From: an uncultured Clostridium sp.
GTDB taxonomy: Bacteria; Bacillota_A; Clostridia; Lachnospirales; Lachnospiraceae
DNA: 7,918 nucleotides
Direction: 5' to 3'
Assembly (NCBI GenBank): GCA_947174825.1
Contig: CAMWKN010000051.1
Coordinates: 1-7,918 of the forward strand
Position 1 is the stretch's first letter, and the number at the start of each line of letters is the position of its first letter. The notes under the pieces were generated by a model that did not search any database, was not told the origin of the DNA, and was given only the letters and a program-made list of their open reading frames with translations. Below are positions 1 through 6,483 of the stretch, piece after piece. Position numbers and translations under genes: made by a program.

Positions 1-327
1 GATGAGGTAATACCGTATGCCCGTAAACTGCAGGAAGAAGGCGCACGTAATGTGATGATCTCTATGGCAGGGGAGGGAGCAGTCCTCTTAGCTGAAGATG
101 GTACGGTATATCAGTCTGAGGCTCCTAAGGGAAAGGTAAAAAATTCCGTGGGGGCAGGGGATTCCATGGTGGCAGGCTTTATTGCAGGCTATCAGGCATC
201 CCAGGATTATGAACAGGCCTTTTATATGGGCGTATGTACAGGTTCTGCATCTGCCTTTTCAGATGGGATGGCAACGAAAGAAGCGATTCATGATCTGTTA
301 GGGCAGTTTGGAAAAAATTACTTGTAA
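1..327 (+). CDS. fruK: 1-phosphofructokinase, C-terminal part (PfkB-family sugar kinase)
   Basis: Partial gene: the reading frame is open from base 1 and gives 108 residues before TAA, about the last third of a kinase that is usually near 300 aa. The PfkB family signature is complete at residues 48-61 (NSVGAGDSMVAGFI); Asp54 is the expected catalytic base and the GAGD turn forms the anion hole for the ATP phosphates. The preceding stretch, a glycine-rich SMAGEGAVLL strand, fits the ATP-binding half of the ribokinase fold. FruK phosphorylates fructose 1-phosphate, made by PTS uptake of fructose, to fructose 1,6-bisphosphate in the cytoplasm. The substrate is inferred from the PTS genes immediately downstream; a tagatose-6-phosphate kinase (LacC type) is the main alternative, since the substrate-binding N-terminus lies outside the window. 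It is probably co-transcribed with the HPr gene 48 bp downstream, with no terminator in between. Confidence 0.85.
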   Translation, partial: DEVIPYARKLQEEGARNVMISMAGEGAVLLAEDGTVYQSEAPKGKVKNSVGAGDSMVAGFIAGYQASQDYEQAFYMGVCTGSASAFSDGMATKEAIHDLLGQFGKNYL

Positions 328-360
328 GAAACTGCAAACAAAACTATTAATGTGTAGAAA

Positions 361-366
361 TGGAGG
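361..366 (+). promoter_or_regulatory. Ribosome binding site of the HPr gene
   Basis: TGGAGG lies 9 bases before the ATG at 376, near-ideal Shine-Dalgarno strength and spacing. It supports efficient translation of HPr, normally a very abundant protein, and fixes its start. Confidence 0.8.
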
Positions 367-375
367 TTATTTATT

Positions 376-633
376 ATGAAGGAGTTTACTTACACAATTA
401 CGGATCCGGAGGGAATTCATGCAAGACCAGCGGGAATACTGGTAAAACAGGCAAAGGAATATGCTTGCGATGTCAAGATTGGTAAAGATGGCAAGGAAGT
501 CAATGCTAAGGCTATCATGGGAATTATGTCCCTGGGTGCAAAATGTGGCATGGATGTTACCATCAAATGTGATGGAGAAGACGAGGATAAGGCAGCTGCT
601 GAATTAGAGACATTCTTTAAGGAGAATTTATAA
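376..633 (+). CDS. ptsH: Phosphocarrier protein HPr (His15 present, Ala at position 46)
   Basis: The 85-residue length is normal for HPr. HPr is the small cytoplasmic phosphocarrier that accepts phosphate from enzyme I on N1 of His15 and hands it to sugar-specific EIIA domains. The active-site loop GIHARPAG is intact at residues 13-20, with His15 and Arg17. The second conserved block reads AKAIMGIMSLG at residues 44-54. Aligned to the Bacillus-type LKSIMGVMSLG, the HPr kinase target Ser46 is Ala here (codon GCT at 511-513), with no gap in the alignment. By family knowledge such a protein should work in PTS transfer but cannot be phosphorylated at residue 46 to act as CcpA corepressor. It is not a Crh protein, because Crh has lost His15 and this one keeps it. 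The enzyme I gene starts 3 bases after its stop. Confidence 0.95.
   Translation: MKEFTYTITDPEGIHARPAGILVKQAKEYACDVKIGKDGKEVNAKAIMGIMSLGAKCGMDVTIKCDGEDEDKAAAELETFFKENL
619..624 (+). promoter_or_regulatory. Ribosome binding site of enzyme I, inside the HPr coding end
   Basis: AAGGAG sits in the last codons of HPr, 12 bases before ATG 637 and 18 bases before the in-frame ATG 643. The spacing to 637 is long but workable and that to 643 is poor, so 637 is preferred. The embedded site suggests translation of enzyme I is coupled to that of HPr. Confidence 0.6.
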
Positions 634-636
634 GCT

Positions 637-2256
637 ATGAAGATGGAAGGAAAATCTGTGTTTGGAGGGGTGGCAATGGGCCGTCTCTCCATCTACAAAA
701 AAAATGACCAAGTCGTTAAGAGGACAAAGGTTTCCGATACGGATGCAGAGGTTAAACGTTATCAGGATGCTACAGAGAAATCAAAAGCGCAGTTGGCAAA
801 GCTTTATGATAAGGCTCTAGGGGAAGTGGGCGAATCCAATGCAGCGATTTTTGAGGTACATCAGATGATGTTAGATGATCTGGATTATCAGGAGTCTATT
901 ACCAATATGATTCAGAACGAAAGTGTCAATGCAGAGTATGCTGTGGCAATGACAGGAGATAATTTCTCTGAAATGTTTGCTGCTATGGATGATGACTATC
1001 TGAAAGCCCGGGCAGCAGATGTGAAGGATATCAGCAACCGTATTATTTCTGTGTTGCAGGGAATCGAGGATGCAGAGTTAGATAGCAACGAGCCGGTTAT
1101 TTTAGTAGCAGAAGATCTGGCACCATCGGAAACTGTGCAGTTGGATAAGTCTTTGCTGTTATCCTTTGTGACCCGTTATGGCTCTACCAATTCCCATACG
1201 GCCATCCTGGCAAGAACCATGAATATTCCGGCGCTGATTGGTGTGGATTACAGCGAGGATATTGATGGGCATTATGGTATTGTGGATGGATTTGAGGGAA
1301 TTCTGTATGTGGATCCGGATGAGGAAACCATTGCAAAGTATCAGAAGAAACAGGAAGAAGAGCAGGAAAAGGCGCGGCTGCTGCAGGAACTGAAAGGTCA
1401 GCCAAACATAACCAAAGACGGAAAGGAAATCAAGCTCTATGCCAATATTGGCGGCGTGGGCGATGTTCCTTCTGTGTTGCAGAATGATGCAGGGGGTATC
1501 GGTTTGTTCCGTTCAGAATTTCTGTATCTGGAGTCGGATACGTTCCCAACGGAAGAAGATCAGTTTAATGCCTATCGTTCTGTAGCCCAGACCATGGCAG
1601 GGAAAAAGGTTATTATCCGGACACTGGATATTGGTGCAGATAAGCAGGTGGATTATTTCAATCTGGCACATGAGGACAATCCGGCTATGGGATATCGTGC
1701 GATACGAATCTGCTTAGAGCAGCCGGACATTTTCAAGACACAGCTTCGTGCGCTCTACCGGGCAAGCTACTATGGAAATATAGCAATTATGTTCCCGATG
1801 ATTATTTCTGTTGACGAGGTAAAGCGGATCAAGAAGATTGTGGAAGAAGTGAAACAGGAGTTAGATGCGCAGGGCATTGAATACGGCGAGGTGGAATTAG
1901 GTGTAATGATCGAGACACCAGCCGCTGTATGGATGACGGAGGAACTGGGAAAAGAAGTGGATTTCTTCTCTATCGGAACCAACGATCTGACACAGTACAC
2001 TTTGGCAATTGACCGTCAGAACCCAAGACTGGATTCTTTCTATGATGCACATCATCCTGCTGTATTGCGGGCAATTCAGATGACCGTGGAAAACGGGCAT
2101 AAAGGTGGTGCCTGGGTAGGAATCTGCGGAGAATTAGGTGCAGATACCACTTTGACGGAAACTTTCCTGCGTATGGGAGTGGATGAGTTATCGGTAAGTC
2201 CATCCCGGATTTTGGCAGTCAGGGCGGCGATCCGTGACTGTGATTTGAGTAAATAA
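637..2256 (+). CDS. ptsI: PTS enzyme I (phosphoenolpyruvate-protein phosphotransferase)
   Basis: At 539 aa this is slightly shorter than typical enzyme I (about 570). Enzyme I takes phosphate from PEP onto a histidine and passes it to HPr, the first step of PTS sugar uptake. The N-terminal HPr-binding and phosphohistidine domain spans about residues 1-225. The active His187 is in STNSHTAILAR (181-193), a slight variant of the usual GGxTSHTAI. A charged linker (about 230-255) leads to the PEP-binding TIM barrel. There the expected residues are present: Arg292 in GLFRSEFLY, Arg328 in RTLDIGADK, Glu427 in MIETPAA, Asp450 in the signature DFFSIGTNDLTQYTLAIDR (442-460), and Cys497 in GICGELGAD, the proton donor matching E. 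coli Cys502. Nothing suggests inactivity. It is the last gene of the PTS operon and is followed by terminator hairpins. ATG 643 is a possible alternative start. Confidence 0.97.
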   Translation: MKMEGKSVFGGVAMGRLSIYKKNDQVVKRTKVSDTDAEVKRYQDATEKSKAQLAKLYDKALGEVGESNAAIFEVHQMMLDDLDYQESITNMIQNESVNAEYAVAMTGDNFSEMFAAMDDDYLKARAADVKDISNRIISVLQGIEDAELDSNEPVILVAEDLAPSETVQLDKSLLLSFVTRYGSTNSHTAILARTMNIPALIGVDYSEDIDGHYGIVDGFEGILYVDPDEETIAKYQKKQEEEQEKARLLQELKGQPNITKDGKEIKLYANIGGVGDVPSVLQNDAGGIGLFRSEFLYLESDTFPTEEDQFNAYRSVAQTMAGKKVIIRTLDIGADKQVDYFNLAHEDNPAMGYRAIRICLEQPDIFKTQLRALYRASYYGNIAIMFPMIISVDEVKRIKKIVEEVKQELDAQGIEYGEVELGVMIETPAAVWMTEELGKEVDFFSIGTNDLTQYTLAIDRQNPRLDSFYDAHHPAVLRAIQMTVENGHKGGAWVGICGELGADTTLTETFLRMGVDELSVSPSRILAVRAAIRDCDLSK

Positions 2257-2258
2257 GA

Positions 2259-2276
2259 GTAAGCCTAGCGGCTTAC
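2259..2276 (+). repeat. Perfect 7-bp hairpin just after ptsI
   Basis: GTAAGCC (2259-2265) and GGCTTAC (2270-2276) pair perfectly around a TAGC loop, starting 2 bases after the ptsI stop. No T-run follows, so alone it is not an intrinsic terminator; it could protect the 3' end of the mRNA or be part of a repeated palindromic element. Bases in it can also pair differently: AGCG 2267-2270 with CGCT 2276-2279, or TAGCG 2266-2270 with CGCTA 2287-2291. Confidence 0.6.
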
Positions 2277-2280
2277 GCTG

Positions 2281-2302
2281 CAAAAACGCTAAAGCGTTTT
2301 TG
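2281..2302 (+). terminator. Intrinsic terminator hairpin, probably bidirectional
   Basis: A 9-bp perfect stem, CAAAAACGC (2281-2289) with GCGTTTTTG (2294-2302), closes on a TAAA loop. The descending arm contains five T, and the ascending arm contains five A, so the reverse strand gives the same shape. It lies 24 bases past the ptsI stop. The GC core is only 3 bp, so efficiency may be moderate. Confidence 0.65.
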
Positions 2303-2327
2303 TTGATGTATCACTTTTGTGAATCAA
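2303..2327 (+). repeat. Bulged hairpin between the two terminators
   Basis: TTGAT (2303-2307) pairs with ATCAA (2323-2327), and TCAC (2311-2314) with GTGA (2319-2322), around a TTTT loop, with a GTA bulge in the left arm only. It is weak and AT-rich and fills exactly the gap between the flanking hairpins. Function unknown. Confidence 0.4.
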
Positions 2328-2359
2328 GAAGAACCCCACGGTTTACTGTGGGGTTCTTC
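2328..2359 (+). terminator. Strong intrinsic terminator hairpin
   Basis: A perfect 12-bp stem pairs 2328-2339 (core AACCCCAC) with 2348-2359 (core GTGGGGTT) around an 8-base loop. The GC-rich core gives high stability, and the descending arm ends in TTCTTCC, then TGTTATATAC. The T-tract is poor in the + direction. The reverse strand continues into a T-rich stretch, so it may work both ways. Together with the hairpin at 2281-2302 it should separate the PTS operon from the transporter operon. Confidence 0.75.
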
Positions 2360-2440
2360 CTGTTATATACTACAAATTAATGTCGTATCATGATTACCCC
2401 ATGGTTTGCAGTGGAGGGTATAGATATTTTTGGCGGATAT

Positions 2441-2457
2441 AAATCATTTAATGATTT
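2441..2457. promoter_or_regulatory. 17-bp AT-rich palindrome, candidate operator
   Basis: AAATCATT (2441-2448) and AATGATTT (2450-2457) are perfect inverted copies around one T. It lies about 40 bp upstream of the -35 box of the transporter promoter, where an activator might bind. A T-run at 2455-2460 follows, so a weak terminator is the alternative, but the stem has only two G-C pairs. An OmpR-type regulator encoded in the same operon is an obvious candidate binder; this is inference. Confidence 0.35.
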
Positions 2458-2496
2458 TTTAATATTTCCTATGCTAATATAGCAACAGAATTGAGT

Positions 2497-2525
2497 TTGA
2501 CAGTATGCAGATTCCTCTGTGAAAT
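2497..2525 (+). promoter_or_regulatory. Sigma-A-type promoter of the permease-ATPase-RR-HK operon
   Basis: A perfect -35 box TTGACA (2497-2502) is followed after 17 bp by TGAAAT (2520-2525), matching TATAAT at four of six positions. The predicted transcription start near 2532 leaves a leader of about 38 bases before the permease ATG. The good -35 with a weak -10 suits a regulated promoter. The arms TTTGACAG (2496-2503) and CTGTGAAA (2517-2524) form an imperfect inverted repeat overlapping both boxes. Confidence 0.55.
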
Positions 2526-2553
2526 AGGACCAGGCTGTACCAGTCAGACCGGG

Positions 2554-2560
2554 AAAGGGG
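2554..2560 (+). promoter_or_regulatory. Ribosome binding site of the permease gene
   Basis: AAAGGGG lies 9 bases before ATG 2570 and supports that start, the first methionine of the frame in a position that gives a basic N-terminus ahead of the first membrane segment. Confidence 0.65.
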
Positions 2561-2569
2561 ACATAAAAT

Positions 2570-4963
2570 ATGTATTCCAAAATACTGAAAAAAGATCTGA
2601 AACGAAAGAAGTCCATGAATTTTATTCTGTTGCTGTTTATCTTTTTGGCAACGACCTTTATTGCCACCAGTCTGAATAATTTATCGGTGGTCATGAATGG
2701 TGTTAATTATTTTATGGAGATCAGTGGCGTTCAGGATTTCCTCATTGTAACCATGGGTGGTGGAACGGATGGTTCTTCCCAGAATGAACAAAATATGGAA
2801 GAATTTCTGGATCAGCAGGAGGATGTGAAGGATTATGACGTGGATGAAAATTTGTATCTGGCAAATTATCATTTTGAGCCGGATTCCGGAAAAGAGTTTG
2901 AATCCCCTTCCTCCAATATGATAAGTAGTTACAAGATTCGACAACAGAAATTCTTTGATGAAAAAAATCGGGAAATTACCCAGATGGAATCTGGAACCAT
3001 CTATTTAAACAGAAAAATATTGGAGGAGAATGATCTGCAGGCAGGAGACCGGATCAGTATTCATGCAGGGAATGGATATCGTAAAACTTTTACCATTCAG
3101 GGATATTGCAAGGATGTGTTTCTGGGATCGGATACGATGGGGATGCAGCGTTTTATTGTCAGTGAAGAAGATTATCGGGAAATGGCAGACAGATCGGATT
3201 TTCCTTCCGGTAAAATTTATTCCATTCGCTGTGATAATGTTACAAGTTTTAAGGAGGAATTTGATAATACCGGTCTTATGTCGATATTTGCCGGAGATCA
3301 GTCTCTGATTCAGAAAACCTATATTATGGATATGGTTATTGCTGCCGTGCTACTATTAGTTAGTTTGTGTCTGGTTATCATTTCTCTGGTTATGCTTCGT
3401 TTTATGATTATCTTTACAGTGAATGAAGATTATCAGGAGATTGGTATTATGAAAGCCATTGGTATTCGGGATGCAGGGATTCGGAAACTATATCTGGTGA
3501 AATATTTTCTGATTGCAGTCTGTGGGGCGGTACCTGGATTTGTGATTAGTATCCCTTTTAGCAATTTGTTACTGGCACAGGTAACCCAGTCCATTGTGAT
3601 TCCATCAGGAAGGCAGGGATTATGGCGAACTCTTTGTACCAGTGTCTTAGTGGTATTGGTTGTGGTATTTTGTAGTTATCTTAGCACGGGGAAAATCAAG
3701 AAATTTAGTCCCATGGATGCCATACGCAGCGGCAATAATGGAGAACGGTTTAAGCGTAAGGGCTTGCTGCATTTGGCTGGATCCAGATGGAATGCCACTA
3801 CTTTCCTGGCCGGAAATGATGTGATCAGTGAACTGCGAAAATATATGGTATTACTGATTACCAGTATTGTAGGGGTATGGTTAGTGATTATGCCGGTGGA
3901 TACCATCAATACATTATGTTCAGAGCGGATGACCAAATGGATGGGTGTGGTGGATTCCGACATCTATCTGGTGGATGATGGAAGGATAAATGAGTTGGTA
4001 TGTTCTGGGAAACGGCAGAATTATTATGATTATCTGGAAGAAATTAAAACAAGCTTGCAGAAAGAGCAGATCAATGTCTCCCGTGTGGTAATGGAGGCAA
4101 TGTTCCGTATCAAGATCCGTCATGATAATATTTCATACACCTCCTTTTCCCTGCAGGGATTAGGAACGGAAACGGATGAGTATTTCTATGATGATGGTAC
4201 ACCACCGAAATATGCCAACGAAATAGCGATTACCCATATGATTGCCCAAAAATTGCATGTGGGAATTGGGGATACGGTTTGGATTTACACAGGGAAAGAA
4301 GAAAAGCCCTTTGTTGTGACGGCGCTGTATCAGTCCATGAATAATTTTGGAGAGGGAATCCGTTTCCCAGAAGATGTCGAGATTGATTATTCTTTTGCCG
4401 GAGGAAGTTTCGGGGTACAGATTATATTAGAGGAGCGACCGGATGAGAAGGAATATCAAGCTTTGCTTTCCCAAATAGAAAAGATTTTCCCAAACGCTAG
4501 AATATATTCTGTGGTGGACTTTATTCAGACCATGATTGGTGGGATTTCGGAAAAATTAGAATCCCTTAAAATTCTGATTCTGGCCATTGTGCTAGTCATT
4601 AATATATTGGTGGTTGTCTTGATGCAGAAGATGTTTTTGATTCGGGAGAGAACCCAGGTGGGAATGTTGAAACTTATTGGATTTTCCGATGCTTCTGTGA
4701 TTTGTTGGCAGACCAAACGGATTATGATGGTACTGTTTGTAGGTATCCTGTTGGGAACCATAACGGCAACTCCATTTTCTCAATTGACATCGGGAAAGGT
4801 CTTTCAGGTGATGGGAGCCAGCCGGATTGAATTTGAGATTAATCCCTTGGAGGTCTATGTGGTTTATCCAATTATCTTATTTGTGGTAACTGTTTTGGTA
4901 TGTATGATAACTATGCTGAAAGTTAGGAAAACATCGGCAATTGCAATTTTGCAAGAGGAATAA
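2570..4963 (+). CDS. ABC transporter permease with two FtsX domains and two large extracellular domains
   Basis: The 797-aa membrane protein has about 8 TM segments in two similar halves. A basic N-terminus (MYSKILKKDLKRKK) leads to TM1 (about 17-38), an extracellular domain (about 45-250), then three helices of the first FtsX unit (about 252-283, 307-335, 352-372). TM5 (about 425-445), a second extracellular domain (about 450-660) and the second FtsX unit (about 664-690, 714-737, 763-784) follow. Both FtsX units show the ATPase-coupling pattern: GIMKAIGI (292-299) and GMLKLIGF (698-705). Both ectodomains contain a MacB-like strand pattern, LQAGDRISI (156-164) and VGIGDTVWI (564-572). This layout resembles LolC/LolE/MacB-type mechanotransmission proteins doubled in one chain, rather than the 10-TM single-ectodomain BceB. 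It should pair with the ATPase 23 bases downstream. The substrate is not identifiable; antimicrobial peptide or envelope-stress handling is the likeliest role given the linked two-component genes. Confidence 0.88.
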   Translation: MYSKILKKDLKRKKSMNFILLLFIFLATTFIATSLNNLSVVMNGVNYFMEISGVQDFLIVTMGGGTDGSSQNEQNMEEFLDQQEDVKDYDVDENLYLANYHFEPDSGKEFESPSSNMISSYKIRQQKFFDEKNREITQMESGTIYLNRKILEENDLQAGDRISIHAGNGYRKTFTIQGYCKDVFLGSDTMGMQRFIVSEEDYREMADRSDFPSGKIYSIRCDNVTSFKEEFDNTGLMSIFAGDQSLIQKTYIMDMVIAAVLLLVSLCLVIISLVMLRFMIIFTVNEDYQEIGIMKAIGIRDAGIRKLYLVKYFLIAVCGAVPGFVISIPFSNLLLAQVTQSIVIPSGRQGLWRTLCTSVLVVLVVVFCSYLSTGKIKKFSPMDAIRSGNNGERFKRKGLLHLAGSRWNATTFLAGNDVISELRKYMVLLITSIVGVWLVIMPVDTINTLCSERMTKWMGVVDSDIYLVDDGRINELVCSGKRQNYYDYLEEIKTSLQKEQINVSRVVMEAMFRIKIRHDNISYTSFSLQGLGTETDEYFYDDGTPPKYANEIAITHMIAQKLHVGIGDTVWIYTGKEEKPFVVTALYQSMNNFGEGIRFPEDVEIDYSFAGGSFGVQIILEERPDEKEYQALLSQIEKIFPNARIYSVVDFIQTMIGGISEKLESLKILILAIVLVINILVVVLMQKMFLIRERTQVGMLKLIGFSDASVICWQTKRIMMVLFVGILLGTITATPFSQLTSGKVFQVMGASRIEFEINPLEVYVVYPIILFVVTVLVCMITMLKVRKTSAIAILQEE

Positions 4964-4986
4964 GAGTTAAGAAGGAGAGTGGAATC

Positions 4987-5772
4987 ATGGAAGCAGCATT
5001 ACAGGTGAAAGATTTGTGTAAAACATATGTGACGAATAAGAGACAGAATAATGTGTTAAAGAATGTTAATTTTACGGTGGAAAAGGGAGAAATGGTGGCG
5101 GTTATGGGGCCATCCGGTTCTGGGAAGTCAACCTTGCTATATTGTGTATCTGGAATGGATCGTCCTACAGCGGGAGAGGTTTCGTTAGGCGATCAGAAAA
5201 TTACTGGTCTCAGCGAAAAGAAACTGGCAGAAACCCGGTTGCATGATATGGGATTTATTTTTCAGCAGATGCACATGTTGAAAAATCTGACGATTCTGGA
5301 TAATATAGTATTGCCGGCATATCAGGCAGGGAAGAAAGATCGCAGCCGACAGGAGATTGATGACTATGGCAAATCCTTGCTAAGGAAGTTTGAGATTAGT
5401 GAAATTGCCGACCGTGATATTATGGAGGTATCCGGAGGGCAGCTGCAGCGGGCATGTATCTGTCGAAGTTTGATCAATCATCCTAGTATTTTATTCGCTG
5501 ATGAACCAACCGGTGCCCTAAACCGGGGAAGTTCGGATGAAGTAATGCGGGAATTGAATCGGTGCAATGCGGAAGGAATGACGATTCTTCTGGTAACCCA
5601 TGATATGAAAGTAGCTGCAAAATGCAGCAGGATCTTGTATATTGTGGATGGCAATATTGAGGGAGAATTGTCTCTGGGGATGCTGCAGCAGGAGGCAGAA
5701 CTGGAGGGAACACCGGTATTTCGGGAGCGGGAACGCAAGGTAAATGGTTGGTTAAATGAGATGGGTTGGTAA
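4987..5772 (+). CDS. ABC transporter ATP-binding protein (MacB/LolD-like)
   Basis: This 261-aa cytoplasmic ATPase powers the upstream permease. All nucleotide-binding elements are intact: Walker A GPSGSGKST (41-49), Q-loop Gln93 in FQQMHML, signature VSGGQLQRA (148-156), Walker B ILFADEP (168-174) with catalytic Glu173, and the switch His205 in VTHD. FADEPTGALN is characteristic of the subfamily that serves FtsX-like permeases (MacB, LolD, BceA). A tail of about 35 residues beyond the core (about 225-261), rich in charged residues and ending NEMGW, is longer than in LolD. The start at 4987 is set by AAGGAG at 4972-4977, 9 bases upstream. It follows the permease by 23 bp, and the response regulator starts 20 bp after its stop, so it lies in the middle of an operon. 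Confidence 0.95.
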   Translation: MEAALQVKDLCKTYVTNKRQNNVLKNVNFTVEKGEMVAVMGPSGSGKSTLLYCVSGMDRPTAGEVSLGDQKITGLSEKKLAETRLHDMGFIFQQMHMLKNLTILDNIVLPAYQAGKKDRSRQEIDDYGKSLLRKFEISEIADRDIMEVSGGQLQRACICRSLINHPSILFADEPTGALNRGSSDEVMRELNRCNAEGMTILLVTHDMKVAAKCSRILYIVDGNIEGELSLGMLQQEAELEGTPVFRERERKVNGWLNEMGW

Positions 5773-5779
5773 GCAGAAT

Positions 5780-5786
5780 GGGGGAG
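5780..5786 (+). promoter_or_regulatory. Ribosome binding site that decides the response regulator start
   Basis: GGGGGAG lies 6 bases before ATG 5793. Upstream in-frame candidates TTG 5766 and ATG 5778 would add nine or five residues (MGETD for the latter) not seen at receiver N-termini and lack a comparable site, so 5793 is chosen. Confidence 0.7.
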
Positions 5787-5792
5787 ACCGAT

Positions 5793-6455
5793 ATGGCAGA
5801 TATCATTGTGGTGGAGGATAATGAAGAGATTGGAGGTCTGCTTTATGATTTTCTGCTGGCGGAGGGCTATGATACCTATCTGGCAGGATCGGGGGAGGAG
5901 GCTCTGGAGCTTTATTTTGCAGAGGGTTGTAAGCTGATGCTGTTGGATATTATGCTGCCAGGAGTGGATGGGTTTTATGTATGCAGTAAAATCAGAGAGC
6001 ATGGAAATACTCCGATTCTCATAGTGAGTGGTCGCAGTGAGAAGGAGGATCAGTTGAATGGACTGCTTCTGGGGGCGGATGATTATATCGAGAAACCCTA
6101 TGATATCGATATTTTGCTGGCAAAGATACAAGGGATTTTTCAGAGAAGATATTCTTCAGATGAAATCCGGGACGGAGAGATCTGTCTGGACAAGGTGGGG
6201 CGACATTTGTATCTGTCTGGGGAGGAGATCTCGGTAACAGCAAAGGAATTTGATTTACTACTGTATCTGATGGAGAATAAAGGAAAGGTGTTGGGCAAAG
6301 AGGAGTTGTTCTATAAAATCTGGGGGTTTGACAGTGAGAGTGAAACCCAGACATTGACGGTTCATATCAAATGGCTGCGGGAAAAATTAGAGAAAAATCC
6401 CAAGAAACCAGAGCGGATTCAGACGGTGTGGGGCGTGGGATATCGTTTCGAATAA
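5793..6455 (+). CDS. OmpR/PhoB-family response regulator
   Basis: The 220-aa DNA-binding response regulator of a two-component system has the normal family length. The N-terminal receiver domain (1-115) has the acidic pair Glu8-Asp9, phospho-acceptor Asp52 in LLDIMLPGVDG, Ser79 (Thr/Ser switch position), Tyr98 and Lys101 in DDYIEKP. The C-terminal winged helix (about 125-220) includes TAKEFDLLLYLMENKGKVL, the recognition-helix region TQTLTVHIKWLREKLE, and the wing ending VWGVGYRFE. It is expected to be phosphorylated by the histidine kinase encoded 28 bp downstream and to bind promoter DNA, most likely the spacer at 2360-2530 upstream of its own operon. That target is inferred from co-localisation. 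A longer form starting at TTG 5766 or ATG 5778 is possible but less likely. Confidence 0.94.
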   Translation: MADIIVVEDNEEIGGLLYDFLLAEGYDTYLAGSGEEALELYFAEGCKLMLLDIMLPGVDGFYVCSKIREHGNTPILIVSGRSEKEDQLNGLLLGADDYIEKPYDIDILLAKIQGIFQRRYSSDEIRDGEICLDKVGRHLYLSGEEISVTAKEFDLLLYLMENKGKVLGKEELFYKIWGFDSESETQTLTVHIKWLREKLEKNPKKPERIQTVWGVGYRFE

Positions 6456-6472
6456 CTATGATTGAGAGAATG

Positions 6473-6477
6473 AAGGA
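6473..6477 (+). promoter_or_regulatory. Ribosome binding site of the histidine kinase gene
   Basis: AAGGA is 6 bases before ATG 6484. It lies inside a nine-codon frame (6458-6487) whose stop overlaps the kinase start as ATGA, so some translational coupling is conceivable. Confidence 0.55.
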
Positions 6478-6483
6478 TATATT

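Larger units (their letters stand above)
2257..2569. other. Intergenic region between the PTS operon and the transporter operon
   Basis: This 313-bp spacer has no credible gene. Its first 100 bases hold a chain of four hairpins ending the PTS operon. The middle (about 2360-2490) is AT-rich with a 17-bp palindrome. The last 75 bases carry the candidate promoter and ribosome site of the permease gene. Short frames crossing it on either strand lack ribosome sites or recognisable protein character and extend into the permease gene. Confidence 0.7.

Noticed and set aside
333..346. Possible cre (CcpA) site between fruK and ptsH
   Set aside because: TGCAAACAAAACTA lacks the central CG of the cre consensus and has poor symmetry.
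376..633. Crh (catabolite-repression HPr-like protein) as identity of the small PTS protein
   Set aside because: Crh lacks His15 and keeps Ser46; this protein shows the opposite pattern.
2472..2480. Extended -10 like TGCTAATAT in the AT-rich spacer
   Set aside because: No acceptable -35 lies 16-18 bp upstream, and the TTGACA promoter at 2497 is a better candidate.
2491..2679. Plus-strand frame of 62 codons overlapping the permease start
   Set aside because: It starts at TTG inside the promoter, upstream of the predicted transcription start, and is a shifted reading of the permease 5' end.
2377..2694. Minus-strand frame of 105 codons covering the spacer and the permease start
   Set aside because: It overlaps the promoter and the permease N-terminus, has no evident ribosome site, and its translation shows no family resemblance.
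5766..5792. Upstream starts (TTG 5766, ATG 5778) for the response regulator
   Set aside because: They add residues not seen at receiver N-termini and lack a spaced ribosome site, whereas ATG 5793 has GGGGGAG 6 bases upstream.
5478..6131. Long open frame of 217 codons on the minus strand
   Set aside because: It lies wholly antisense to the ATPase and response regulator, both with intact motifs. Its translation has low-complexity Ser/Ile/His-rich character and no recognisable domain.
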